A stretch of DNA of 64,000 bases from Paucidesulfovibrio gracilis DSM 16080 (lineage in GTDB: Bacteria > Desulfobacterota > Desulfovibrionia > Desulfovibrionales > Desulfovibrionaceae). Made by a program: the position numbers and the translations under genes. Shown in pieces: positions 16,711 through 24,882 of this stretch. Position 1 is the stretch's first letter. Every line of letters starts with the position of its first letter. The DNA is taken from NCBI RefSeq assembly GCF_900167125.1, contig NZ_FUYC01000003.1, positions 347,996 to 411,995 of the forward strand, given 5' to 3'. The notes beneath the pieces are model-generated. The model was not told where the DNA came from and did not search any database. It saw only the letters and a list, made by a program, of their open reading frames with translations.

Positions 16711-17880
16711 ATGCCAAACTTTGCACTTGCCGAGCGAGTCGCCAGTCTGCCTCCCTATCTGTTTGCCGCCATCGACAAGGCCAAGGCCGAAGTCGCGGCA
16801 CAGGGAGTGGACATCATCTCTCTGGGAATTGGGGATCCGGATCTGCCCACGCCCGAATTCATTATTGACGCCCTGTACGAGGCGGCCAAAAATCCTGCTA
16901 ACCATCAATACCCATCCTATACGGGCATGATGCGTTTTCGGGAAGCCGTTGCACGGTGGTATGCGCAACGCTTCGACGTGGAAGGACTTGATCCCGCAAC
17001 CGAGGTCATCACCCTTATCGGATCCAAGGAAGGCATTGGTCACCTGCCATGGGCGTTCATCAATCCCGGGGACTTGGCGCTGATTTGTCCCCCTTGCTAC
17101 CCTGTGTATGCCACGGGAGTGAAATTTGCCGGGGGCGAGGTGCAGGAACTGCCGCTCCTGGAGGAGAACGACTATCTTCCCGACCTGGACGGCCTTGATG
17201 AAGAGACCTGGAACCGGGCCAAGATGATTTTTGTAAACTATCCCGGGAATCCCACGGCGGCCACTGCCACAACGGAATTCTACGCACGATTGGTGGAAAA
17301 GGCCAAAGCCACAAACACCATTGTGGTTTCCGATCTGGCATATTCCGAAATTTATTACGATGCTGCTCAAAAGCCGCCGTCCATCCTCGCGGTTCCCGGT
17401 GCCAAGGATGTGGCCATCGAATTCCATTCGTTGTCCAAAACGTATAACATGACGGGGTGGCGGATCGCCATGGCCGTGGGCAACGAACAGCTCATCAATG
17501 GGCTGGGCAAGATCAAGGAAAACGTTGACTCTGGCGCGTTCAACGCGGTTCAGGAAGCGGGGATCGCCGCCTTGGAGCAGGGCGAACCACATGTGGAGAA
17601 AGCGCGGGCCATTTACAAGGAACGCCGGGACGCCACGTGCGCCGCTCTCAGTGCGGCGGGCATTGAGCACCGTGTTCCAGAGGCCTCTGTATTTGTCTGG
17701 GCCAGGGTGCCGGGCAACAAGACCTCTGCGGAATTCGTCACGCATCTGCTCAAAAAAACCGGTGTGGTCGTGACGCCCGGAAGCGGTTTTGGCGAATGCG
17801 GTGAAGGCTACTTCCGTATTTCCCTTACCGTGGACACGGACAGACTCAAGGAGGCGGTATCTCGTATCTCCCAACTGTAG
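16711..17880 (+). CDS. dapL: LL-diaminopimelate aminotransferase
   Basis: 389 residues, fold-type I PLP aminotransferase. The Schiff-base lysine is Lys243 in HSLSKTYNMTGWR, with the NYPGNPTAA and SDLAYSEIYYD motifs around the cofactor. The N-terminus (RVASLPPYLFAAIDKAKAEV) and GIGDPDLPTP fit the DapL group found in Desulfovibrio, which makes LL-DAP directly from tetrahydrodipicolinate. RBS AAGGAG is 9 bases before the ATG. folK follows within 8 bases. Confidence 0.88.
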   Translation: MPNFALAERVASLPPYLFAAIDKAKAEVAAQGVDIISLGIGDPDLPTPEFIIDALYEAAKNPANHQYPSYTGMMRFREAVARWYAQRFDVEGLDPATEVITLIGSKEGIGHLPWAFINPGDLALICPPCYPVYATGVKFAGGEVQELPLLEENDYLPDLDGLDEETWNRAKMIFVNYPGNPTAATATTEFYARLVEKAKATNTIVVSDLAYSEIYYDAAQKPPSILAVPGAKDVAIEFHSLSKTYNMTGWRIAMAVGNEQLINGLGKIKENVDSGAFNAVQEAGIAALEQGEPHVEKARAIYKERRDATCAALSAAGIEHRVPEASVFVWARVPGNKTSAEFVTHLLKKTGVVVTPGSGFGECGEGYFRISLTVDTDRLKEAVSRISQL

Positions 17881-17888
17881 ATGTCTTC

Positions 17889-18374
17889 GTGAGCCTGGGG
17901 ACCAATCTGGGCGACCTGGAGGACAATCTCAATCAGGCGTTGGCTCGTATGGAAGCGTATGGCGAAGACATTACGCTGCAGGCCATGTCTTCGACGTACT
18001 TCACCAAGCCGCAAGGACCGGTGCAGGAACAGCCATGGTTCCTGAACCAGGTTGCGTGGTATCGTGTAGATTCGGAAATCTGGTCTCCGGAAGGATTCCT
18101 GTCCGCACTCATGGCCATTGAGGATCAAATGCACCGCGAGCGGGGAGAACCGGGCGGACCGCGCATCATTGATCTGGATGTGCTGCTATTCGGCGACCTG
18201 GAGCAGACCACGGGCTTCTTGGATATCCCCCATCCTCGGATGCTGGAGCGGGCTTTTGTGCTTGTTCCGCTGACGGAAATTGCACCTAATCTGGTTCTGC
18301 CCAATGGAATCAAAGCCGTAGACGCATTGAATCAGCTTACGTATGAACTCAAGGGCGGCAAGATTTCTCAGTAA
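17889..18374 (+). CDS. folK: 2-amino-4-hydroxy-6-hydroxymethyldihydropteridine pyrophosphokinase
   Basis: 161 residues from the GTG at 17889. The family motifs are present: SLGTNLGDLEDN at the start, then GEPGGPRIIDLDVLLFGD, and DIPHPRMLERAFVLVPLTEI. The enzyme transfers pyrophosphate from ATP to the pterin in folate synthesis. The start is odd. The GTG removes most of the first beta strand and has no clear ribosome site; in frame, the sequence VDVFVSLGTNLGD continues upstream into dapL, but no ATG, GTG or TTG is available there. Confidence 0.88.
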   Translation: MSLGTNLGDLEDNLNQALARMEAYGEDITLQAMSSTYFTKPQGPVQEQPWFLNQVAWYRVDSEIWSPEGFLSALMAIEDQMHRERGEPGGPRIIDLDVLLFGDLEQTTGFLDIPHPRMLERAFVLVPLTEIAPNLVLPNGIKAVDALNQLTYELKGGKISQ

Positions 18375-18413
18375 CAAGTCCCTACGCCACCATACAAGTA
18401 GAGGAGGGCGGAC

Positions 18414-18758
18414 ATGTCCCGGTTCCTGTTCATCGCTATTGCCATTGGTATCATTTACCTGCTGCTCAAAGGCGATAAAAAGAAGAAAGTGGAACGGCAG
18501 CGCAAAGAGGAGGAACGGCTCAAGGCCTCGGGCGATCTTGTCAAGGATCCCATTTGCGGTGCCTATGTGGACAGGAACGGTCAAATCCGCGTACGCCAGG
18601 GCGACCAAGTCCATTTTTTTTGTTCATACGAATGCCGGGACAAATTCCTCAAACGCCTTGAAGGGGGCGAATCAGCGGAAGAACAGGCCTCGGCCGATTC
18701 AAAATCCGTTGCAGACGATTCTGACGCGTCTTCGGACGCATCCGGTTCGAAACAATAA
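18414..18758 (+). CDS. Membrane-anchored Cys-rich (YHS/TRASH-like) small protein
   Basis: 114 residues. One N-terminal membrane helix (FLFIAIAIGIIYLLLK), a lysine-rich cytoplasmic run, then a short domain with DPICGAYVDRNGQI and FFCSYECRDKFLK, which has the Cys spacing of TRASH/YHS metal-sensing or metal-binding domains. An acidic Ser/Asp tail closes the protein. RBS GAGGAGG is clear. I infer a metal- or redox-linked role; no specific function is known to me. Confidence 0.72.
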   Translation: MSRFLFIAIAIGIIYLLLKGDKKKKVERQRKEEERLKASGDLVKDPICGAYVDRNGQIRVRQGDQVHFFCSYECRDKFLKRLEGGESAEEQASADSKSVADDSDASSDASGSKQ

Positions 18759-18779
18759 CGGATCAGGATTCAAAAAATG

Positions 18780-18814
18780 AAAAAAGCGCGGGGAGCCTTC
18801 TCCGCGCTTTTTTT
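18780..18814 (+). terminator. Intrinsic terminator after the dapL-folK operon
   Basis: Stem AAGCGCGG / CCGCGCTT (18784-18791 and 18802-18809) with a 10-base loop, followed by a T run. It lies 25 bases after the stop of the Cys-rich protein gene. Confidence 0.85.
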
Positions 18815-19060
18815 GAGTAGTAACCTTTTCAGACCAACAAGCCGCTTAATTCAGATGCTTTGTTCCATGGAAGAAAACAGCGGAAGGATGTCGTTATTTA
18901 TCCTATTGGTTACGATTGGTTCTTCGGAACAATGCGTAATATTGTAGGGATGCCCGGTCCAGGCCGCGCAAAGCGCTTCACCGTACACGTTTTCCGAGGG
19001 AGGGAATGTTTTAGGACCAGCCACCTTTGATGACTTACCAATTCGGACAATACCGCCACG
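18815..19060. other. Intergenic stretch with no gene seen
   Basis: Between the dapL-operon terminator and the tRNA-Met terminator. I see no ORF with a ribosome site, no hairpin of note and no repeat here. The only longer frame on the minus strand runs through the tRNA and is spurious. Confidence 0.6.
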
Positions 19061-19096
19061 AAAAAGCCCCGTTGAACCAATGTCCAACGGGGCTTT
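19061..19096 (-). terminator. Intrinsic terminator of the tRNA-Met gene
   Basis: AAGCCCCGTTG (19064-19074) pairs with CAACGGGGCTT (19085-19095). On the minus strand it follows the tRNA by 8 bases and ends in TTTTT. Confidence 0.85.
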
Positions 19097-19103
19097 GAAG
19101 TCT

Positions 19104-19180
19104 TGGTAGCGAGGGAGGGACTTGAACCCCCGACGCTGCGGATATGAGCCGCATGCTCTAACCAACTGAGCTACCTCGCC
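19104..19180 (-). tRNA. tRNA-Met (CAU)
   Basis: 77 bases including an encoded CCA. The acceptor stem is GGCGAGG / CCTCGCT. The D arm is GTAGCTCAGTTGGTTAGAGC, the anticodon loop is CTCATAT between TGCGG and CCGCA, and the T arm contains GGTTCAAGT. The D arm and CTCATA loop look like elongator tRNA-Met; a tRNA-Ile2 read by a modified CAU cannot be fully excluded. Confidence 0.93.
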
Positions 19181-19269
19181 ATGCGTTCAGGGCTTTCCCC
19201 CCGAAGCGGAACCGCTGTATATCCCCTCTCTTTTTCGTTTGCAAGGGGAAAAAGACATTTTTTTCCGAT

Positions 19270-20064
19270 TTAGAAAAAAAACCATAAAACCAAGCAAGCA
19301 AGGGCTATGCGATACAAGGCGAACGAACGGAGCGTCAATCGGCCCAACAGAAAAATAAAACCTCGAATCGCTACCCAGGCGGACAAAAAGCTTACGATGA
19401 AGCCGATTGCCAGGAAGACGAGATCGCTTGGCCCAAACAGTTGGTAATTTTTTAAAAAATCATACCCAGTGGCAGCAAACATGATCGGAACCGCAGCAAT
19501 GAACGAATATTCCGCCGATGTTTTGCGTTCCACTCCCAAGAGCATTCCACCCATGATCGTGGAAGCTGAACGCGAAAACCCCGGCCAAAGAGCCAAGCAT
19601 TGGCAGAAGCCGATCCCAAGAGCAATCTTTGGTGTAATGGTGTCAAGGTTTCGGACAACCTCCCGACGCGGTAAGGCTTCCACAATGAAAATGCACACGG
19701 CACCCACCAGAAGGGCAAGAGCCACGGGAACAGGTTTGAAAAGCTGCTCCTTGATGTAAGAGTGTGCCAAAAGCCCAACGATCGACGCTGGCAAACTGGT
19801 GAGAAACAAAAGCCACAGCCCTCGTACGCCGGACAATCCTTCGGGGCAGGTAGGGCGGAGCAGGCCGATGAACCGAGACCAATACAGCAAAAGTACCGCC
19901 AGTATGGCCCCCAATTGGATTACGATTTGAAATGTTTCGGCCTTTAGCCCGGTAAATGACAGAACGTGTCCGGCGATGATGAGATGTCCAGTGCTGGAGA
20001 TCGGCAAAAATTCGGTCAGCCCTTCCACAACACCCAATATCGCGGCCACAATCCATTGATCCAA
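19270..20064 (-). CDS. uppP: Undecaprenyl-diphosphatase
   Basis: 264 residues from a TTG at 20064 with AGGAG seven bases upstream; the longer frame adds 44 non-matching residues. BacA/UppP motifs are present: VEGLTEFLPISSTGHLIIAG near the N-terminus and LWPGFSRSASTIMGGMLLG in the middle, with about eight membrane helices. It dephosphorylates undecaprenyl diphosphate at the inner membrane, recycling the carrier for peptidoglycan and O-antigen. Confidence 0.93.
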   Translation of the reverse strand: MDQWIVAAILGVVEGLTEFLPISSTGHLIIAGHVLSFTGLKAETFQIVIQLGAILAVLLLYWSRFIGLLRPTCPEGLSGVRGLWLLFLTSLPASIVGLLAHSYIKEQLFKPVPVALALLVGAVCIFIVEALPRREVVRNLDTITPKIALGIGFCQCLALWPGFSRSASTIMGGMLLGVERKTSAEYSFIAAVPIMFAATGYDFLKNYQLFGPSDLVFLAIGFIVSFLSAWVAIRGFIFLLGRLTLRSFALYRIALACLVLWFFF

Positions 20065-20351
20065 AACAAAACTCCTTTCTCTGAAGAACCGCCGCGTCAA
20101 CTGAGCCGGGGTATCCCGACAAGGCGAAAGTTGCAAGGCAAAGGAAGGTGGTGTACTTCCTAACCACCCGCAAAGGTCCGTGAAAAACGAGGACATTGGT
20201 GTTGCCCGGCAAAGCTGGCGCTGAGCGGAGCGATTTCCTTGAACACGACTTTATTGTATACATTTTGAATGTCGCGTTGCCGAGCCTTTTCGGTGACAAT
20301 CTTCAAAAACCCCGGACTGAACCTTTCGAAACCGGGGGGGAGGCTCCAATC

Positions 20352-20531
20352 ATGAGTACCGTCATGTCTCAAAGCGCGCAGTGCAAAAAAGCCATGGCCT
20401 GGATCGACGAACAGCGCCGTGACACGGACACGCCTCTTCCTAAACTGCTTGAAGAGGCGTCAATGCGTTTTAATCTCGGCCCGAACGATTGCGCATTCCT
20501 CCAGCGGTTTTATTCCGAAACGCAAGACTGA
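20352..20531 (+). CDS. Small conserved-looking protein upstream of lptF
   Basis: 59 residues: MSTVMSQSAQCKKAMAWIDE, then a helical, charged sequence ending NDCAFLQRFYSETQD. The start is supported by GGGGGGAGG eight bases before the ATG. No family recognised. It lies 24 bases before lptF on the same strand, so it is probably co-transcribed with the LPS export genes. Confidence 0.55.
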   Translation: MSTVMSQSAQCKKAMAWIDEQRRDTDTPLPKLLEEASMRFNLGPNDCAFLQRFYSETQD

Positions 20532-20555
20532 CCGGTCGTATACAGGTAGAACGGC

Positions 20556-21722
20556 TTGCTCAAGCTCGTCCATCGACAGATCCTCAAGGAACTGCTGCAC
20601 CTCTTTGCCCTTTCGCTGGGCTGCCTGCTGGGTATCATCCTGCTCGGGCGAATGCTCCAGTTGCGCGATGTCCTGCTGGCGCAAAACGTGGGCGGTATGG
20701 ATCTGCTCACACTGTTTTTTTTCTTGGTCCCCACCATTTTGCTCATGATCATGCCCATTGCGAGCATGCTGTCCGTCTTTTTGACTTTTCTGCGTATGAG
20801 TACGGATCGCGAAATGGTCGCTCTCAAGGCCAGTGGTGTGAGCTTATATCGAATGCTTCCCGCCCCCTTGATTTTTGCGCTGCTTTGCAGTGCGGGCGCG
20901 CTGTTTATTTCGCACCACGGCATCTCCTGGGGGATGAATCATTTCAAGAGCACCTTGATGAACTTGGTGAGTTCTCAAACCAGGTTGGCTCTCCAAGCCG
21001 GGATATTTAACCAGGATCTTTCCGGACTCACACTCTACGCCCATAAGGTGGATGAGCAGTCCGGAGTGATGGAATTCGTGTTCGTACAAGACAAACGACA
21101 AAAAAATATCACCGTGAATATTGTCTCGGAGCGGGCCAAGGTGGTCACTGATGTCACGCAGGGAGACCTCCTGATCACTTTTGACCGGGGCCGTATTTAT
21201 CGTCGAGAAGGAACTCGTCTCGATGTGCTGCGGTTTGGGACGTATGTGATACGTTTACCTCTGGCGGAACTCTTCGGCGGCGGGTACGATCCGGGGGAGC
21301 GGAAGGCCAGCGAACTTTCCGTGGCGGAATTACGTTTACTGCAAGAAGATCCTGAGGCCTTGGAACGCGTGGATACCACGGCAAACAAGGTCGATGTGGA
21401 GTTGGTAAAACGCTTTGCATTGCCTGCGGGGTGTTTTGTGCTGGCCCTCTTCGCCATGCCCATTGCCTGCGCTTTTCAAGGACTGCGGCAACATTGGGGA
21501 CTTATGCTCTCATTGGGACTTTTCATTGTTTACTATACGATGTTCTCTTTCGGCGTAAGTCTTGGAGAAACTGGGGTGCTTGATCCTCGCATCGGCCTTT
21601 GGGTGCCCAACATACTGTTCTTGTTAATATTTGGAATGGGTCTTTTCCTTTCCGCCGAGGAAAGGGTGCCGAGAATTTCGCTACGGCTTCCGCGTTGGCG
21701 TTTCGGGGGAACCAATTCATGA
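20556..21722 (+). CDS. lptF: LPS export permease LptF
   Basis: 388 residues with a TTG start. Six membrane helices are split three and three around a periplasmic beta-jellyroll part (about residues 120-270), the YjgP/YjgQ layout. Marks include LVHRQILKELLHLF at the start, LRMSTDREMVALKASGVSLYRM, and a C-terminal helix pair. LptF and LptG form the LptB2FG transporter that extracts LPS from the inner membrane. Its TGA overlaps the ATG of lptG (ATGA). Assignment of F rather than G rests on gene order. Confidence 0.88.
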   Translation: MLKLVHRQILKELLHLFALSLGCLLGIILLGRMLQLRDVLLAQNVGGMDLLTLFFFLVPTILLMIMPIASMLSVFLTFLRMSTDREMVALKASGVSLYRMLPAPLIFALLCSAGALFISHHGISWGMNHFKSTLMNLVSSQTRLALQAGIFNQDLSGLTLYAHKVDEQSGVMEFVFVQDKRQKNITVNIVSERAKVVTDVTQGDLLITFDRGRIYRREGTRLDVLRFGTYVIRLPLAELFGGGYDPGERKASELSVAELRLLQEDPEALERVDTTANKVDVELVKRFALPAGCFVLALFAMPIACAFQGLRQHWGLMLSLGLFIVYYTMFSFGVSLGETGVLDPRIGLWVPNILFLLIFGMGLFLSAEERVPRISLRLPRWRFGGTNS

Positions 21723-22855
21723 TCGGAATCCTGCGCGGTTATCTTGTGCGCCAAAACCTTTTTTTGCTTGGAGTGTGCCTGAGCATCGGTATCGGGGTGT
21801 ATCTCTTAGCGGACATGTTTGATCGCCTGGACGATTTTGTGGACGCCGGTTTAGGCGTCTCCACGGTGGCTGCCTATTACGGATACAAGCTTCCTCTCAT
21901 CATCTCCCAAATTTTACCCGCAGTCTTTTTTCTTTCCTTTATCATTCAACTTGGCCTGCTGGCCCGCAGTCGGGAGATGCTGGCTTTACGGGCTGGGGGT
22001 TGCTCGTTCGGACGACTCGTACGCTTTTTTTTCATCTATGCCGTGCTGTTGAGCCTCGTTCAACTCAGCTTTTCACAATTCGTGGGCGCGTGGGGGGAAA
22101 ACCAATCCCGACGAATTTGGAAAGAAGACGTGCGGAAAAAGCAATTGGATGAACTGGTCATGCGGGATATCTGGTTCCGTAGTGGAGAGTTCATCGTTCA
22201 TAGCGAAGAAATCGCTCCAGGAAAGATGTCCGCAAAAAACGTCACCGTCTATGAGTTTGACCTGGATAGTCGCAAGATGATCCGCGTGCTCAATGCGGAG
22301 CGGGTCAAGGTCGAAGAATTCGGATGGCGTGTCTTTTATCCTGTGATCCTGGACACACAAAGTTTTTCGTCGGATACAAGACGAAGTATGCTTTTGCCCG
22401 TGATGCAGGACGTTAAGGCGCTTGCTGCGGTCAATGAAGCTTCGGGACGTGAGAAATTGCCTTTGCTCGCTCTAGGGAAAGCCATCAAGGATCTTGAGGC
22501 TTCCGGGTCAAATGTAGAGCGGCTGCGCACCATTTGGCACGCCAAAATATCCTATGCGTTTACTATCGCCTGTATGGCACTTATGGCCCTGGCCCTAAAT
22601 TCCTGCACGGAAAATATGTATTTGGGGGTCGGCTTGGGATTAGCCCTTATTTTCGCGCAATACGGCCTGCACATGGTGGGGGTGGCCGCAGGGCAGCAAG
22701 GCGTAGTACCCCCGCTCATCGGTGCATGGGTCGGCAATGCGGTCTTTGGAACGCTTTCCCTTTTTCGGCTTCTTTACGTTGGATCCCCTTTGGTGGAGCG
22801 TGTGGTAAGTGCTCCATTTCGGTATCTGGCACCACCGGTCAGGGATTTGGAATAA
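21719..22855 (+). CDS. lptG: LPS export permease LptG
   Basis: 378 residues from the ATG at 21719, which overlaps the lptF stop by four bases. Layout as LptF: helices at residues 10-30, 45-80 and 95-115, a periplasmic middle with RIWKEDVRKKQLDELVMRDI, and three C-terminal helices (IACMALMALALNS, GLGLALIFAQYGLHMVG, IGAWVGNAVFGTLSLFRLLY). Conserved ARSREMLALRAGGCSFGRLV is the coupling region to LptB. Ends 17 bases inside the convergent engB gene. Confidence 0.88.
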   Translation: MIGILRGYLVRQNLFLLGVCLSIGIGVYLLADMFDRLDDFVDAGLGVSTVAAYYGYKLPLIISQILPAVFFLSFIIQLGLLARSREMLALRAGGCSFGRLVRFFFIYAVLLSLVQLSFSQFVGAWGENQSRRIWKEDVRKKQLDELVMRDIWFRSGEFIVHSEEIAPGKMSAKNVTVYEFDLDSRKMIRVLNAERVKVEEFGWRVFYPVILDTQSFSSDTRRSMLLPVMQDVKALAAVNEASGREKLPLLALGKAIKDLEASGSNVERLRTIWHAKISYAFTIACMALMALALNSCTENMYLGVGLGLALIFAQYGLHMVGVAAGQQGVVPPLIGAWVGNAVFGTLSLFRLLYVGSPLVERVVSAPFRYLAPPVRDLE

Positions 22856-23423
22856 CGGCTTCCACAAGCCGATTCCAGAGTTTTTCCCGCCCCCGTCCCG
22901 TTTTGCTGGAAAAATGAACCGGGATATTCGAACCAAGCAGCTCTTTCCATTCATTGCCGCGTTTGGCCAAATCTTTTTGTTTGCATTTATCGACCTTGGT
23001 CAGAACAGGAATCAGCCGAATGGATGCTGCCTTGAGGTAGGCGATGAGTTCCAAATCAATTTTTTGTGGTGGCAATCGTCCATCCAGCAACACGGCAACG
23101 GCACACAGATGTTGCGAGTCGCGAATATAGCTTTCGATGAGCCGTCCCCACTTGGCACGTTCTGTTTTGGACGTTCTTGCGTATCCGTATCCGGGCAAAT
23201 CAACCAAATAGAACTGTTCCGGGTGGACCAGATAAAAATTCAGGCTTCGGGTCTTTCCCGGTGTGGAGCTGATGCGTGCGAGGGCTTTTCTTCCGGCAAG
23301 GCAGTTGACGAGCGAAGATTTGCCAACATTTGACCGACCAGCCAGCGCAACTTGCGGTGCTTCCATCGGTTCCAGTTGATTTATTTCAAAAATTGTTTTT
23401 ACGAGTTCCAAAGAATGGTTCAT
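22839..23423 (-). CDS. engB: Ribosome biogenesis GTPase EngB/YsxC
   Basis: 194 residues from the ATG at 23423. G1 AGRSNVGKSSLVN, G2 ISSTPGKTRSLNFY, G3 DLPGYGYA and G4 TKVDK are all visible. EngB supports late 50S subunit assembly. The frame extends further upstream but the extra residues (MLRCDHEKITFHYI...) do not match the family. The 3' ends of engB and lptG overlap by 17 bases. Confidence 0.93.
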   Translation of the reverse strand: MNHSLELVKTIFEINQLEPMEAPQVALAGRSNVGKSSLVNCLAGRKALARISSTPGKTRSLNFYLVHPEQFYLVDLPGYGYARTSKTERAKWGRLIESYIRDSQHLCAVAVLLDGRLPPQKIDLELIAYLKAASIRLIPVLTKVDKCKQKDLAKRGNEWKELLGSNIPVHFSSKTGRGREKLWNRLVEAVIPNP

Positions 23424-23619
23424 AATTTGCTTCCCATGCAATCTTGCAGGTGGTCGGGTTCCAAAGGACAGAGGCGATATACGGCCTGTGTTGCCTCCTT
23501 TGCCTTGCCGCGTCAAGGTTGGCATAATGGGGTTTGCTGAGATATAATGAAACGTGATCTTTTCATGATCACAACGCAACAACGGTGTCTGCCAGATAAT
23601 TCCGGGAGAAATCTACAGC

Positions 23620-24081
23620 ATGCAACACTATACTATGTTGGTTCTCAATGGACCGAATTTGGGACACTTGGGGGAGCGGCAACCCGAAATATACGGATCG
23701 CAAGGCATGGATGCTGTCCCCAACCTTGTGAAGGATCTCTTGGGAGCAAACGCCGACAGAGTTGGGTTGGAATTTGATCAGCATAACTCCGAGGGAGCCC
23801 TCATTGACCGTTTGGAGTTAGCTCGCGCTCAAGGAGTGGACGGCGTCGTCTTCAATGCTGGTGCCTACACCCATACCAGCTTGGCGATTGCGGATTGCCT
23901 TGCCTGGATTCAAATCCCTTGCGTGGAGGTCCATTTATCCAATATCTGGGCCAGAACCGATCAGCCCCTGCGACAACAAAGCCTGTTGGGAAGGCAGGCC
24001 GTGGGAGTTATTGCCGGATTTGGCATTCTCGGTTATGCCATGGCTGTCGCGGCGCTGGTCCAACGATTGGACAAGGCATGA
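23620..24081 (+). CDS. aroQ: 3-dehydroquinate dehydratase, type II
   Basis: 153 residues. Type II motifs: VLNGPNLGHLGERQPEIYG with the active-site Tyr25 and Arg20, DQHNSEGALID, FNAGAYTHTSLAI and EVHLSNIWAR with the catalytic His. It removes water from 3-dehydroquinate in the shikimate pathway. RBS GGGAGA precedes the ATG. Followed by efp after 165 bases. Confidence 0.95.
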   Translation: MQHYTMLVLNGPNLGHLGERQPEIYGSQGMDAVPNLVKDLLGANADRVGLEFDQHNSEGALIDRLELARAQGVDGVVFNAGAYTHTSLAIADCLAWIQIPCVEVHLSNIWARTDQPLRQQSLLGRQAVGVIAGFGILGYAMAVAALVQRLDKA

Positions 24082-24246
24082 CCGAGGCATCCCTGACGAT
24101 CCGCCCCTTCTTCGGGCTGACGGATGATGCTGTGTAGCAACAACGACACGTTCTAATGAGCATCTCGGATCGTCGCCATATAGAAGGCAATGGATATTTT
24201 ATATGCGGCGTAAGCCGGTAATTGCAATGAAGAAGGAAGTAACACC

Positions 24247-24804
24247 ATGTATTCCACTAAGGACTTTCGCGTCGGCCTGAAAATTGAAATTGACGGCAAG
24301 CCCTTTGAAATTGTTGAGTTTCAGCACTTCAAGCCCGGCAAAGGCGGCGCTATGGTCCGCACCAAACTCCGTCAGATGATTACGGGCCAGATGCTGGACA
24401 ATACGTTCCGTTCCGGTGAAAAAGTCGCCAAGCCTGATCTGGTTTCTCAGGATATGCAATATCTTTATAAGGATGGTGAGGATTTTGTATTCATGGACCT
24501 GGAGTCCTATGAACAAATGAACGTGCAGGCTGAAGCCCTGGGCGATGAAGGCGGGTTCATCAAGGAAGGGGATACCGTCAAGACGTTGTTGTACCAAGGT
24601 CGGCTCATCGGCGTGGAATTGCCTGCTTCCGTGGTGCTCACCGTGGCTGAAACCGAGCCAGGCATCCAGGGAGACCGCGTCAGCGGTGCCACAAAGCCAG
24701 CCATCCTTGAAACGGGAAAAAAGATCAATGTTCCCCTGTTCATCAATACGGGTGATTCCATCAAGGTGGACACCCGGAGCAGCGAATACATTGGTCGAGA
24801 ATAG
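24247..24804 (+). CDS. efp: Elongation factor P
   Basis: 185 residues, three OB-type domains. The loop that reaches the peptidyl-transferase centre is [12 protein letters not shown], with Lys32 as the likely modified residue. The C-terminal domain ends [14 protein letters not shown] as in EF-P. EF-P relieves ribosome stalling at polyproline. RBS GAAGGAAG lies about 8 bases before the ATG. Confidence 0.96.
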   Translation: MYSTKDFRVGLKIEIDGKPFEIVEFQHFKPGKGGAMVRTKLRQMITGQMLDNTFRSGEKVAKPDLVSQDMQYLYKDGEDFVFMDLESYEQMNVQAEALGDEGGFIKEGDTVKTLLYQGRLIGVELPASVVLTVAETEPGIQGDRVSGATKPAILETGKKINVPLFINTGDSIKVDTRSSEYIGRE

Positions 24805-24829
24805 TTCATAATTTTAGATAAATACAAAT

Positions 24830-24862
24830 ATTGGGGTCAAGAAGCATCATCTTGGCCCCAAT
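24830..24862. other. Hairpin between efp and ftsK
   Basis: A 13-base stem, ATTGGGGTCAAGA (24830-24842) against TCTTGGCCCCAAT (24850-24862), with one G-U wobble and a 7-base loop. No T run follows on either strand, so it is not a standard intrinsic terminator. It lies 20 bases before the ftsK start and could be a processing or attenuation site. Confidence 0.5.
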
Positions 24863-24882
24863 GTACGGTATGGGAGAAGGGT

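Noticed and set aside
16603..17874. 423-residue minus-strand frame opposite dapL
   Set aside because: A mirror frame of dapL; His/Gly/Arg-rich composition and no family marks.
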